In this document: positions 1-8,069 of the stretch, one piece after another
Layout of the letters: the number at the start of each line of letters is the position of its first letter
How positions within the stretch are numbered: position 1 is the first letter of the stretch
Assembly (NCBI RefSeq): GCF_010645065.1
Contig: NZ_JAADZW010000021.1
Span: forward strand, 1-64,000
Source: Flavobacterium fluviatile
Lineage (GTDB): Bacteria; Bacteroidota; Bacteroidia; Flavobacteriales; Flavobacteriaceae
DNA length: 64,000 nucleotides
Direction: 5' to 3'
Notes under the pieces: model-generated
What the model was told of the DNA's origin: nothing
Database searches by the model: none
The model's input: only the letters and a program-made list of their open reading frames with translations
Position numbers and translations under genes: made by a program

Positions 1-2
1 AT

Positions 3-36
3 TTTTTGAGCTTTTTAAAAGAGCTCAAATATTTTT
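3..36 (+). terminator. possible hairpin terminator of a gene left of the window
   Basis: An 8-bp inverted repeat (TTTGAGCT at 5-12, AGCTCAAA at 22-29) is followed by a T-rich tract. It could end a gene transcribed into the window from the left. The gene itself is not visible. Confidence 0.4.
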
Positions 37-86
37 CAGAATAACTTTTCAACTTACACAGTTAGTGAGACACTACCGAAATTTTG

Positions 87-118
87 AAAACAGGTATTTA
101 TACCTGTTTTTTTTATGT
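87..118 (+). terminator. rho-independent terminator
   Basis: AAAACAGGTA and TACCTGTTTT form a 10-bp stem around a TTTA loop, followed by a run of T. It lies just before the membrane-protein gene at 175 and separates it from upstream transcription. Confidence 0.75.
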
Positions 119-174
119 TTTTATAAACTTATTTTACAGAGATTTATAAAAGTAATTTTTATAGTCTTTAAAAG

Positions 175-720
175 ATGCAAAATTATCAAACAAAAACTAT
201 GAAGATATTATATCAATTATTTTTAGCTTTTAATTCAACTTGGCTAATAGTTGTCGTTTTTTTAGTTAAAGAAAAATTTAAGTTTGATTTTTTAGACGAA
301 TACTCCATTTATTATTCGTGGGCCATTTTTACAGTTATTCCAATTATCTTAACGGCCTTAAGTTTTCTAATTGCAATTACTTTACCCAAGGATATATTAA
401 ATGCTAACTCGGTTAATGAAATTGAATTAGCAAATAATAATTTTCTACCAACATATTTAGGGTATTTTTTTGTATCTCTGGGAATAGAAGATATTCCTAC
501 TTTGATTGTAGTTTTCGCAATTATATACATTTTTACATTTCTCTCTCAAACACTTTATTTTAATCCTATTTTTTTGCTTTTTGGTTATCATTTCTATTTT
601 ATTAAAACTTCTCGAAACGTCAAAATTTTCTTAATTACAAGAAAGCATTTGAAAACACCCGGAGAAAATAGTTTTGAAAAACTAAGAAGAATTAATAACT
701 ATACATTTATCGAACTCTAA
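175..720 (+). CDS. four-helix membrane protein, candidate KwaA-like component
   Basis: The product is a 181-aa integral membrane protein with hydrophobic segments at about residues 11-31, 48-70, 106-125 and 128-144 and a basic cytoplasmic-looking tail (about 145-181). No enzymatic motif is visible. An in-frame ATG at 199 is an alternative start. The stop is 10 bp before the ATG of the next gene, which looks like a DUF4868 protein. A small multi-spanning protein directly upstream of a DUF4868 protein is the known arrangement of the Kiwa anti-phage system (KwaA + KwaB). Assignment to KwaA rests on size, topology and neighbour only, not on recognised sequence similarity; it could be an unrelated small membrane protein. 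Confidence 0.55.
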   Translation: MQNYQTKTMKILYQLFLAFNSTWLIVVVFLVKEKFKFDFLDEYSIYYSWAIFTVIPIILTALSFLIAITLPKDILNANSVNEIELANNNFLPTYLGYFFVSLGIEDIPTLIVVFAIIYIFTFLSQTLYFNPIFLLFGYHFYFIKTSRNVKIFLITRKHLKTPGENSFEKLRRINNYTFIEL

Positions 721-730
721 TTAATTTCAT

Positions 731-1542
731 ATGGCAAATTACATTTTTGGAAAGGTTAAAAGAAAACAGAGCATGTTCGTATTATTGAAACAGAAACTGA
801 AGTTTACAATACTGCCCATTTAGTTTTGAACGGTGTTGATTATAATCCAGCAACTCTAATAGAGAATGAAGAGCTGTATCAACTTAAAAGTTTTTCTAAC
901 TCAGAGTATATTTTAGATTTTCTTAGGCATGAGTTAGACACAGTTAATCAAGATCAAATATCAAAAGCAGATTTAAAGAAGCTGTCCTTCATCTGTACCG
1001 TACAAGCCAACCTTTATTTTTTCCAAATTATAAATTCAAGTTTTTTTATTAGTAAAAAATGGTTCTCAATTGAGGAATTGACTTTAGAAACTGAAAAACC
1101 AATTATTACTATAAATCCTTTTGCGGATGCTATATATGACAAAAATAGTGATATATTATATTTTAAAAAATTACCAGCCGCTCAAAAAATATTTAAGGGA
1201 ATGGATCAATTATATAAAGAAGCGACAGAGGGTGAGACTCAAACATTCTTGGATAATGACTTTCTAGATGTAAATGTTGCCTTCGTTGCTAAAAATGTTA
1301 CAGTTCCAAATAGAAAACGCATAGCTTTAGTAAATGAAACATTAAATAATTTATCCAATGATGAAAAACTAGCGATCTATGATTATACGAATGAATATGC
1401 GCAAGTAACATTCCAAGATGGTAAATTTAAAATTGAAAGCGATGATGATTTGAAATTTGTTTTATGGGGAATTGAGCAGAGGTTTTACACTACGAATATT
1501 GGTGGTGAAAAGAGAGTAGCTAATTCAATAATTAGTATTTAA
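731..1542 (+). pseudogene. DUF4868 / KwaB-like protein, frameshifted near its 5' end
   Basis: An ATG at 731 opens a frame that starts MANYIFGKVK and stops at 821-823. The reading frame one base back continues without stop from 760 to 1542, and its first residues (EHVRIIETETEV, then NTAHLVLNGVDYNP) read as coding sequence lacking a plausible start; only TTG 826 is available. Restoring one base in the A-rich stretch around 758-767 gives an intact 270-aa protein. The C-terminal half (an FQDGKFKI strand, then DDLKFVLWGIEQRFYTT and a conserved-looking KRVANS end) resembles the DUF4868 family that includes KwaB of the Kiwa defence system. The restored length is somewhat below the roughly 315 aa I recall for E. 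coli KwaB. The family call is moderate; the frameshift reading is stronger. Translation from TTG 826 would give a truncated 238-aa product. Confidence 0.55.
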
Positions 1543-1607
1543 CTACCATCTTTATACAAACAATTAAATTGAGTGTTATCATAGATTTTTAATCAAACAA
1601 CAAATAT

Positions 1608-2585
1608 ATGCCTAAAGATGAATTTCTTGAACTTGTTAAAGAAATCAAGGAAAACGAAAAAGAATTCGAAATTACTCCCAGAGAACTTTTGTATTTTTTC
1701 GGCTGTGAAAAAAGAACTTCCGGAAACATTGCTTACATAAATAGATTTCTAAATGATAATCAATTAGAAACTTCTCCCAATTTTGTAAATGGTTGGATGG
1801 ATGGCAATATAGTCTTAAAGCATAAAAAGAAAGCGACCACAAAAAATGATGTTGACCCAATTCAAAGGATAAAATTACTTCCTTCATCAAACCGAGAACC
1901 AATTTCAATCAATCGTGATTCTTCATTAAAAGAGGCTATTACATTAATGATGATGCATAGTTATTCCCAATTACCTGTTTTGAATAGTCCTAGAAATGTT
2001 ATTGGATATGTTAGCTGGGAAACTATTGGATATGCCGTAGCTAATGGGTGTCAGTCTAAAGACGTAAAAGACTACATAAATAATGATGTAGCATTAGTAA
2101 GCTATGAAACACCATTACTAGAGGCAATTTCAACTATAATTGAAAAGGAATTTGTTTTAGTTTATAAGAGTGATAAAACAATTACAGGTATCGTCACTAT
2201 TGCCGATATAAGTTTTCAATTTTTATCAGTTACTGAGCCATTCATTTTACTTGAGCAAATTGAAAATCACATTAGACAAATTTTGAATAAGAAATTCCTT
2301 GTAGCAGATTTGAAAGAACTTTGCAAAATTGGAGAAGTCGAAAGAGATATTGAATTTATTGACGACCTTAACTTCGGAGATTATATTCAAATTGTTGGTA
2401 AACAAGAAAATTGGGATAAACTAAATCTCGCAATTGAACGCTCACATTTTATCAAGCAGTTAGATAAAATTCGTCAGATTAGAAATGATGTTATGCACTT
2501 TGATCCAGAAGGAATTACTCAAGAACAAAGAGAAGACTTAATTAAAATGGCCAAATTTCTAATGGAACTTCGCAGATTTAATTAA
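1608..2585 (+). CDS. CBS-pair protein with C-terminal HEPN-like domain
   Basis: This 325-aa soluble protein shows three parts. Residues 1-75 are a charged helical N-terminus of unknown type. Residues about 95-208 are two tandem CBS motifs (SLKEAITLMMMHSYSQLPV and the PLLEAISTIIEKEFVLV repeat, each ending in a G-I/Y-V strand), which normally bind adenine nucleotides. Residues about 213-325 are an all-helical domain containing R292-x4-H297 (RNDVMH), the signature spacing of HEPN ribonuclease-type domains. A nucleotide sensor fused to a HEPN-like effector, next to a Kiwa-like pair and a hipBA module, suggests a defence or stress role. That is inference; RNase activity is not established. It starts 65 bp after the DUF4868-like gene, so co-transcription is possible. 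Confidence 0.65.
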   Translation: MPKDEFLELVKEIKENEKEFEITPRELLYFFGCEKRTSGNIAYINRFLNDNQLETSPNFVNGWMDGNIVLKHKKKATTKNDVDPIQRIKLLPSSNREPISINRDSSLKEAITLMMMHSYSQLPVLNSPRNVIGYVSWETIGYAVANGCQSKDVKDYINNDVALVSYETPLLEAISTIIEKEFVLVYKSDKTITGIVTIADISFQFLSVTEPFILLEQIENHIRQILNKKFLVADLKELCKIGEVERDIEFIDDLNFGDYIQIVGKQENWDKLNLAIERSHFIKQLDKIRQIRNDVMHFDPEGITQEQREDLIKMAKFLMELRRFN

Positions 2586-2874
2586 TCAACAGCTATTCGA
2601 AGTGTTCCATTTTAACGCTATCCAAATTTTTCCGACGTGCAATTTTTTAAAGTTCTTTTAAAGTCAAACCCTTTTAAAGTCTCCGTCTTTAAATAATTGT
2701 TTATGCAATTTACCTTTGTTAAGTAGGGTAGAGGAATTTAAAGATTCTTTTGGTGGTTTGTAATACAACTGGCGCTCGTTTGCAACGATTACCAACAATC
2801 ACATAAGATTCTGACTAATTTATAAATAAGACAAACAATGTGATCTGCGAACTGTTATTGCATTTTAAGGAAGT

Positions 2875-4125
2875 TTAAAAGCGAAATGCATTATTCATTA
2901 ATTCCTGTTCAGCTCTTGAAATTCCTATTTCTTTAGCAATAGTTTTCCAAGCGCTTGTTGCCTTAAGAACTTCTTCCATAATAGCTTCCATTTGTTGCTT
3001 ATTTAAACGGAAATATTCGCCAACGCTTTTTGCTAATTCAAAATCAAGGGCGTTATTATCAGTATCTATGTTTAAAGCCAAACCGTCTTTGTCAATAGAG
3101 GGATTAAGATCGTATGCCGGTGATAGTATCCAGCCTTCTTTGGTTAATATGAAACCGTGGTTTCTTAAATGGTCGTCTGTATTGGAAATAGCAATATTGA
3201 ATATTATTCTGCGCCATAATTGGTGTAAATTTGCTTCGATGTTTGCACCGTAGTTGCTAATAAATTCAGCGATGTCCAAATAACTTGCGTGATTGTCACG
3301 AATCGTATCTTCATTATTAGCCGTCATTGTCATGGCAGAAGCAAAATGGATTCTTTCTCCGTTTTCACGGTCAAATCGTTTTGTGAAAAAGGTATTATAA
3401 TTGCCCATTATTTTTTCTATTCGGCATGGTGCCATTTCTATTCCGGCATTTATTGCCAGTTGATAAGCCAGAAATTCCCATGCAGCTTTATCTGTCGTAT
3501 CAGTTTTAGAAGGAAATTTAGCAATCCAAAGACTTTTATCTGTGTCTAAAACATTGGCTTTTGGCCTTGCTCCCCCCAATGAGGAACCAGGAGCCATTAA
3601 AACGGACAACCATTTTTTTGTCTCATCACTATCATCGTCATTTTCAAAATTGGCTGCCGCATTTTGCAGCTCACGAATCGATGACCAGGGCGGGGTAGAA
3701 GCTGTTTTATTATTGTCCAGAAAATCTTCTTCGGGCTTTATCTTAAAACGCAGTGCTCCCATTCGACTTTCATCGTACACTCCTAAAAGAAAATCAATAT
3801 CGTAGAGTGTTTTAGGTTTTTCATTATTTTCTCTTGCTACCTGGGCTTCTCTGCGTTTCATTAATGTTTTTCCCCAAGTGTCGGGCATACTGTCGAGAAA
3901 AATACCAAAGTTTTCTTTTTGGTTTGGGTATTGTGGACCGCCGTACAATTGAATATCAGGATCAAGTATAAATTTTTGTTCAGATTTGAGCCAACTCGTA
4001 TCGTATTCAAAGCTGAATGCTTTTTTACCTTTGGCTTGTTGTGCGGACAAGACACCAATTATTTTTGGTTCGGGCATTCCTTTCCAATGTGCGTAAACGT
4101 ATATGTTGGTTTTATTAGTGGACAT
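2875..4125 (-). CDS. hipA: type II toxin-antitoxin HipA-family serine/threonine kinase
   Basis: The 416-aa product has HipA kinase hallmarks: a Gly-rich loop (GSSLGGARPKA, residues 180-190, position of the activation/autophosphorylation segment), the ATP lysine in IAKF (K203), the catalytic loop SNTDDHLRNHG (314-324), and the metal-binding SPAYDLNPS (335-343). HipA kinases phosphorylate a translation factor, glutamyl-tRNA synthetase in E. coli, and cause growth arrest. The gene follows hipB on the same strand after an 88-bp gap, the usual antitoxin-first order. All key residues seem present, so the toxin is probably functional. The physiological target here is unknown. Confidence 0.9.
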   Translation of the reverse strand: MSTNKTNIYVYAHWKGMPEPKIIGVLSAQQAKGKKAFSFEYDTSWLKSEQKFILDPDIQLYGGPQYPNQKENFGIFLDSMPDTWGKTLMKRREAQVARENNEKPKTLYDIDFLLGVYDESRMGALRFKIKPEEDFLDNNKTASTPPWSSIRELQNAAANFENDDDSDETKKWLSVLMAPGSSLGGARPKANVLDTDKSLWIAKFPSKTDTTDKAAWEFLAYQLAINAGIEMAPCRIEKIMGNYNTFFTKRFDRENGERIHFASAMTMTANNEDTIRDNHASYLDIAEFISNYGANIEANLHQLWRRIIFNIAISNTDDHLRNHGFILTKEGWILSPAYDLNPSIDKDGLALNIDTDNNALDFELAKSVGEYFRLNKQQMEAIMEEVLKATSAWKTIAKEIGISRAEQELMNNAFRF

Positions 4126-4213
4126 TTTGGATCATTTAAATTATTTGATGGTTTCAGGAGATTGGCTAACGATGTGTTTTCTTTGCTTAGGGTGCTTGGT
4201 TCCTGCAATGAAA

Positions 4214-4504
4214 TTATTTCAGCAGTTCAAGATCCTGTAGTTTTCTTCCTAATTCATCATCTGAAGCTAGTTTAAGAAAATCATCCTGAAGTCCTAATAC
4301 TCGAAGTACATTAAAATAAGCACCAATAGCAACACCAGGGTTACCTTTTTCTATTTGATATAAAGTAGTCCTAACAATATCTGCTCTTTCTGCTAATTGA
4401 ACAGCAGTTAGTTTTCTTCTTTTCCTTGCTAATTTTATATTTTCTCCCATCTGTTCTAATATCAGTTGGTGCTTAGGAAAAATGGTTTGTTTTTTGCTAC
4501 TCAT
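4214..4504 (-). CDS. hipB: HipB-like XRE-family antitoxin
   Basis: From ATG at 4504 this encodes 96 aa. An upstream in-frame codon would add 12 hydrophobic residues atypical of the family, so 4504 is preferred. Residues about 20-75 form a Cro/C1-type helix-turn-helix (NIKLARKRRKLTAVQLAERADI, with the recognition helix around RTTLYQIEKG). The protein should bind its own operator and the HipA kinase, repressing the operon and neutralising the toxin. A promoter-like -7 box and a palindrome lie immediately upstream. Confidence 0.88.
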   Translation of the reverse strand: MSSKKQTIFPKHQLILEQMGENIKLARKRRKLTAVQLAERADIVRTTLYQIEKGNPGVAIGAYFNVLRVLGLQDDFLKLASDDELGRKLQDLELLK

Positions 4505-4528
4505 TTTATTTATGTTTATTATTATGTA

Positions 4529-4559
4529 CAAAAATAGCATTTATGTTCATAATAACATA
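4529..4559 (-). promoter_or_regulatory. hipBA promoter with overlapping palindromic operator
   Basis: On the minus strand TATTTTTG (4529-4536) matches the flavobacterial -7 consensus TAnnTTTG, 25 nt before the hipB ATG. Just upstream, TATGTT-CATAAT-AACATA (4542-4559) is a perfect 6-bp inverted repeat covering the expected -33 region. It is a likely HipB operator for autorepression. Confidence 0.6.
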
Positions 4560-4709
4560 CATTATGTGTATTTAGTTTCATTAGTAATATCATTTTAAGT
4601 AGGAATAGCAGCTAGTATTTCAAGTATTCTTTTATTATCAATTATATCTTCATACTTTATTTACTCTTATTATATGATGTCAATTTTTGTATTGTTTTAT
4701 CAATAATAA

Positions 4710-4746
4710 AAAATGCGGCAATACCTTAATAGTATCACCGCATTTT
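4710..4746 (-). terminator. terminator downstream of the H1-like gene
   Basis: AAAATGCGG (4710-4718) pairs with CCGCATTTT (4738-4746), with a second inner pairing in the loop. On the minus strand the hairpin is followed by a T-rich tract, as expected for the terminator of the H1-like gene that ends at 4820. Confidence 0.65.
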
Positions 4747-4819
4747 GCATTTATTATATTGGCTATTAAAAAAAGATACTTCTCAATTTAAACAGCTTTC
4801 GCTTTCCTATAAGATCTGG

Positions 4820-4995
4820 CTATTTTTTTGATTCCGCAATAGAAACTTTTCTAAACTCCTTTAAAAGTTTTTCAATTTCTAAAGAAGATTTACGGGCTCT
4901 TGCTCCTGCTGCTTTCACACCTTTTTCGGATAGTGATTCAGCTTCTGTTTAAATGTTTCGATTTCAGCGTTGATTTTTGCGATTAGATCTTTCAT
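4820..4995 (-). pseudogene. histone H1-like (Hc1-type) protein gene, single-base frameshift
   Basis: The ATG at 4995 opens MKDLIAKINAEIETFK and then hits a stop within 26 codons. One base back, the frame continues as EAESLSEKGVKAAGARARKS and ends SIAESKK at 4820. The two halves together match the small Lys/Ala-rich histone H1-like protein common in Flavobacterium (about 58 aa). The span is 176 nt, one short of 59 codons. Adding one A to the A-run at 4948-4950 restores the frame. Such proteins are thought to bind DNA or act as nucleoid proteins. As written the gene can make only a 26-aa peptide. It is either a real loss or an assembly indel. Confidence 0.8.
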
Positions 4996-5071
4996 GGTTA
5001 TTGCTATTTTAAAATTACCATCCAAATGTAAATGTTTATCGCAAATATTGAAAACACTTTTCAAAAAATAA

Positions 5072-6746
5072 TCAAAGTTGTTCTTTTCGGATCTGCCTGA
5101 TGAAAAAACTAGGCGGCATTCCGGTCTTTGCTAAAAAAGCATTGGTGAACCTCTGCGTGCTGCTAAAACCTGCTTCTTCTGCCAAAGCAGTATATGTGTA
5201 ATTGCTAAATTTTCTTTCAGTATAAAGAAGTGTAGTGATGTAATCAATGCAAATTTCATTTATATAATCTGTAAAGCCCTTCTCTCTGTAATGACTTATG
5301 ATGCTGGATAAATACTTTGGATTTGACTTTAAGGCAGCCGCAAGTGTTACTAAAGTCCAGTCCCTTTCAAGAAATTTTTTATCTTTTTCAAATTTTTCAA
5401 GCTGTTTTAAAACAGCTGAAACTGTATCGGGGTTGATATTAAGAATTTGTGGTTTTTCAGGTATAGCAGTTGGGGTATTTTTAGCATTTACGAACTGAGC
5501 TTTTTGCTTCTTGTAGTTGTTTTTGTAACGATTTCTGTTTTTGGTATAGCGATATGCAAACCAAGTTGCAACGATAAGGATAATTGAACTTATACTTATC
5601 ATAATGATTGTATAATATTTCTGTCTAAGAGTTTTGTTATCTATTTTTTCTTTTTCAGCAAGAAGTTTTTCTGTGCTGTATTCTTTGTGTATTCCTATCA
5701 AATATTTGTAAGTGTCATCCAGTACGGCATCTACTTTAAGAAGCTGATTAATATAATACAATTGTGTTTTATAATCATTTTTATCTTTATAATATTTTAT
5801 TAAAAGCTCATACATCTCCCTGAGATCGGGGCGTAAATAATTTTTATTGTTAAAGGTCTGATCAACTTTTACAAAATACGGAAGTGCCAAATTAATCTTT
5901 TTCATGGCCCAATAACTTTTTCCTATATAAAAGTGGCTGATCGATTCAATTGCAAAATTCTTGCTTTTTCGGATACTATCCAGTGATTGTTTAATTTTTG
6001 ATATGGATAGGCTATATTTTTGCTTAAAGAAATCATTTATACCATCCGAGTTTATAAAATAAGGTTCCATTTCTGGAATTTTTAGTCTTTTGCATTCTGA
6101 AAGTCCCCTGATGTTCGTTTTTGAGCACAACTCGTAGTTACCGGTTCTATTGTAACAAAGGCCTAAAGAGTGAAGTGTATTTATATATGCTCTGGGATTT
6201 TCATTTTTAAAATAATCTAAACAGTCACGAAATAATGAAGTTGCCTCATCATAAAAACCAAGGTAAAATTTGATTTGGGGCCATCTGATGTTTTACTTTA
6301 TAGATGAGATATTTATCACCGGATTTAGATATGTAATTGTTTGCAATACTATAGTTGTCAGACGCGAGGTCATATTGTTTACGTCCATAAAAAGCAATTC
6401 CTTTCGATAGATATGCTGACCCAATAAGTCCATTATCATTTGACTTTTTGGCTGCATAAATCATGCTGTCTGCATATACCAATTTTAATTTTTCAGGAGA
6501 TTGATGTAAAAAATTCTGGTAAGCATGTACAACTTCTTTCCAGTTTTTTTCATTTTTAGATTTATGGAGATAGGCAAGCAGGTAAATGGCTGCCATTTTA
6601 TTGTCGTCCCTAAATTCATAAATTTTATCATCTAAATAGGTGTAATTTTTCTTTGCTAAAGAATCTGGAACTTTAAAAGTATTTTTTTGCGGAATTCCAA
6701 AGTAAGGAACGCATAAGCACATAACAAAAATTAATTGCAGTTTCAT
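5072..6746 (-). pseudogene. TPR-membrane-AraC regulator, frameshifted in the TPR region
   Basis: Start at 6746 gives a signal-like N-terminus (MKLQLIFVMCLCVPYFG) and helical TPR repeats to about residue 155, where a frameshift stops it at 6249. The other frame resumes at once (FYLGFYDEATSLF...NRTGNYELC) and continues to 5072 with more TPR-type repeats, a transmembrane helix (IIMISISSIILIVATWFAY), a linker and a C-terminal AraC helix-turn-helix (TYTALAEEAGFSSTQRFTNAF). One extra C in the four-base run at 6277-6280 explains the break: 1675 nt becomes 558 codons without it. Membrane-anchored TPR-AraC regulators are common in flavobacteria. The 3' part starting at an internal ATG (6130) still holds TPR, membrane and DNA-binding segments. 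Confidence 0.75.
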
Positions 6747-6881
6747 AGGTTAATATTTTTTGGGTAAATCTTTTTTGATAGATTGATCCTGAAAAAAAAA
6801 TTCTTATCTGAGAGGATAATCTTATAAAAGATTAAATCAAAAATAAGATAAACAATTGGTTTTTAATGATTTATATTGTTA

Positions 6882-6912
6882 AAACTATGGAATTCTGTGT
6901 ATTCCATAGTTT
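6882..6912. promoter_or_regulatory. perfect 12-bp inverted repeat in the 330-bp gap 6747-7076
   Basis: AAACTATGGAAT and ATTCCATAGTTT flank a 7-nt spacer. Neither strand shows a T-run next to it, so an operator or RNA structure is more likely than a terminator. I see no gene elsewhere in 6747-7076. Confidence 0.45.
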
Positions 6913-6992
6913 CAATACTCGCAATCCATACAAATTGTGTTGCAGGACGGTTTGCATAGAAATAGATTTGCTTCGAATTCAATAGCAAAATG

Positions 6993-7009
6993 TTCAGCAT
7001 GGTGCTGAA
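6993..7009. promoter_or_regulatory. short palindrome TTCAGCA-n3-TGCTGAA
   Basis: Two perfect 7-bp arms flank a 3-nt spacer, 68 bp before the lipoprotein start codon. The form suits a dimeric regulator's binding site; the regulator is unknown. Confidence 0.35.
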
Positions 7010-7076
7010 TAAAAGTTCTGCTTATCCGGATGAAATGAACTGAGAAGCGATTCTCATTCACATTCAAAATTAAAAC

Positions 7077-7766
7077 ATGAAAAATTTTGTATTATGTATT
7101 GTAGCCCTTTTTTTAGTATTCGCTTGTTCGCCTGATGAAGATGTAAGGCCTGAAGAAAATAACAAGCAAAGTTCGACATTGATGAGTGAATCCTCAATTG
7201 CGCAAAACCTGGCAAATCCCTATGAACAAACAGGTATAGACTATTATAATCAGCTGAATTTATACACTAAGAGTCATGGATATCCTAACTCTGTACAGCA
7301 ATTGACAGATCAAATGCTTTATCTTTCAAATAATTCAAGGAAAGATACTAAGTTTAGTAAAAGTGCTATCACTATTACCCCTGAAATGATAGCATTAATA
7401 TTAGCTGAACCCGAAGTTAAACTTGCTGAACTCATTGAGAATTCTTCCCTTAGTTTAGAAGTAAAAAGTAACTTAAATGGATTTGTTTCCGACCTGATTG
7501 AACAGCAAGAAGATGATTATGATGAGGTTTGCAGTTTTATAATTTCTTATGAAACAAGCGTGATTGAGAATATACTGTTACAAGAAGATGAAAAAGATAC
7601 CATTCTAAAGGTTGCTTCTATTTCCAGATATTCATTGTATGCCGAGGCACGTCGCAGGGACAGGGACTGGGAAACCGCTATTACCACAAAGCCAACTAAA
7701 CCGCTTTTTGATGGTGATGAGATTACCATAATTGCCCTCGCGGTACTTTTTAATACACTTCAATAA
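7077..7766 (+). CDS. uncharacterised lipoprotein
   Basis: The 229-aa product begins with a lipoprotein signal peptide: basic MKN, hydrophobic core, then the lipobox LVFAC with Cys17. Acidic residues right after the Cys (SPDEDV) resemble the flavobacterial signal for surface exposure. The rest is polar and largely helical with no recognised domain; residues about 184-200 are very charged (ARRRDRDWE). Similar short lipoproteins are frequent in accessory regions of flavobacteria. It appears monocistronic, with inverted repeats both upstream and downstream. No function can be assigned. Confidence 0.65.
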   Translation: MKNFVLCIVALFLVFACSPDEDVRPEENNKQSSTLMSESSIAQNLANPYEQTGIDYYNQLNLYTKSHGYPNSVQQLTDQMLYLSNNSRKDTKFSKSAITITPEMIALILAEPEVKLAELIENSSLSLEVKSNLNGFVSDLIEQQEDDYDEVCSFIISYETSVIENILLQEDEKDTILKVASISRYSLYAEARRRDRDWETAITTKPTKPLFDGDEITIIALAVLFNTLQ

Positions 7767-7856
7767 TAACTTTTTATTAATAAGGTATTGTCAAATGAAA
7801 CTTAGAACCGTTTTATCTTATTTCTAATCATGGTTAATGGTTAATTTGTTCAGTCT

Positions 7857-7894
7857 CTATTTCATCATAGCTAAAAAGAGCTATGATGAAATAG
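7857..7894. repeat. perfect 16-bp inverted repeat
   Basis: CTATTTCATCATAGCT (7857-7872) and its exact complement (7879-7894) flank the loop AAAAAG. It lies about 90 bp after the lipoprotein gene and about 175 bp before the AraC-type regulator. No T-run follows directly, so it may be a weak terminator or a regulatory hairpin. The 7767-8069 gap holds no other feature that I can support. Confidence 0.6.
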
Positions 7895-8069
7895 GAGGCT
7901 ATTTTAAAATGGCGAAAGGAAAGTGAAGTCTGTTTAGAGAATTTCATACTTGCTCTATATTACAACTTTATTAAATCTCTATTTCTTGTATTATATAATT
8001 AGAAATTCTTTTAAGAACGAATTATATCAGTCCGGTTTTTATTCTTTTCCACCTTTATACTTAAAGATC

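Noticed and set aside
2586..2874. Possible gene between the CBS-HEPN gene and hipA
   Set aside because: No open frame of useful length or recognisable motif in these 289 bp; only AT-rich sequence.
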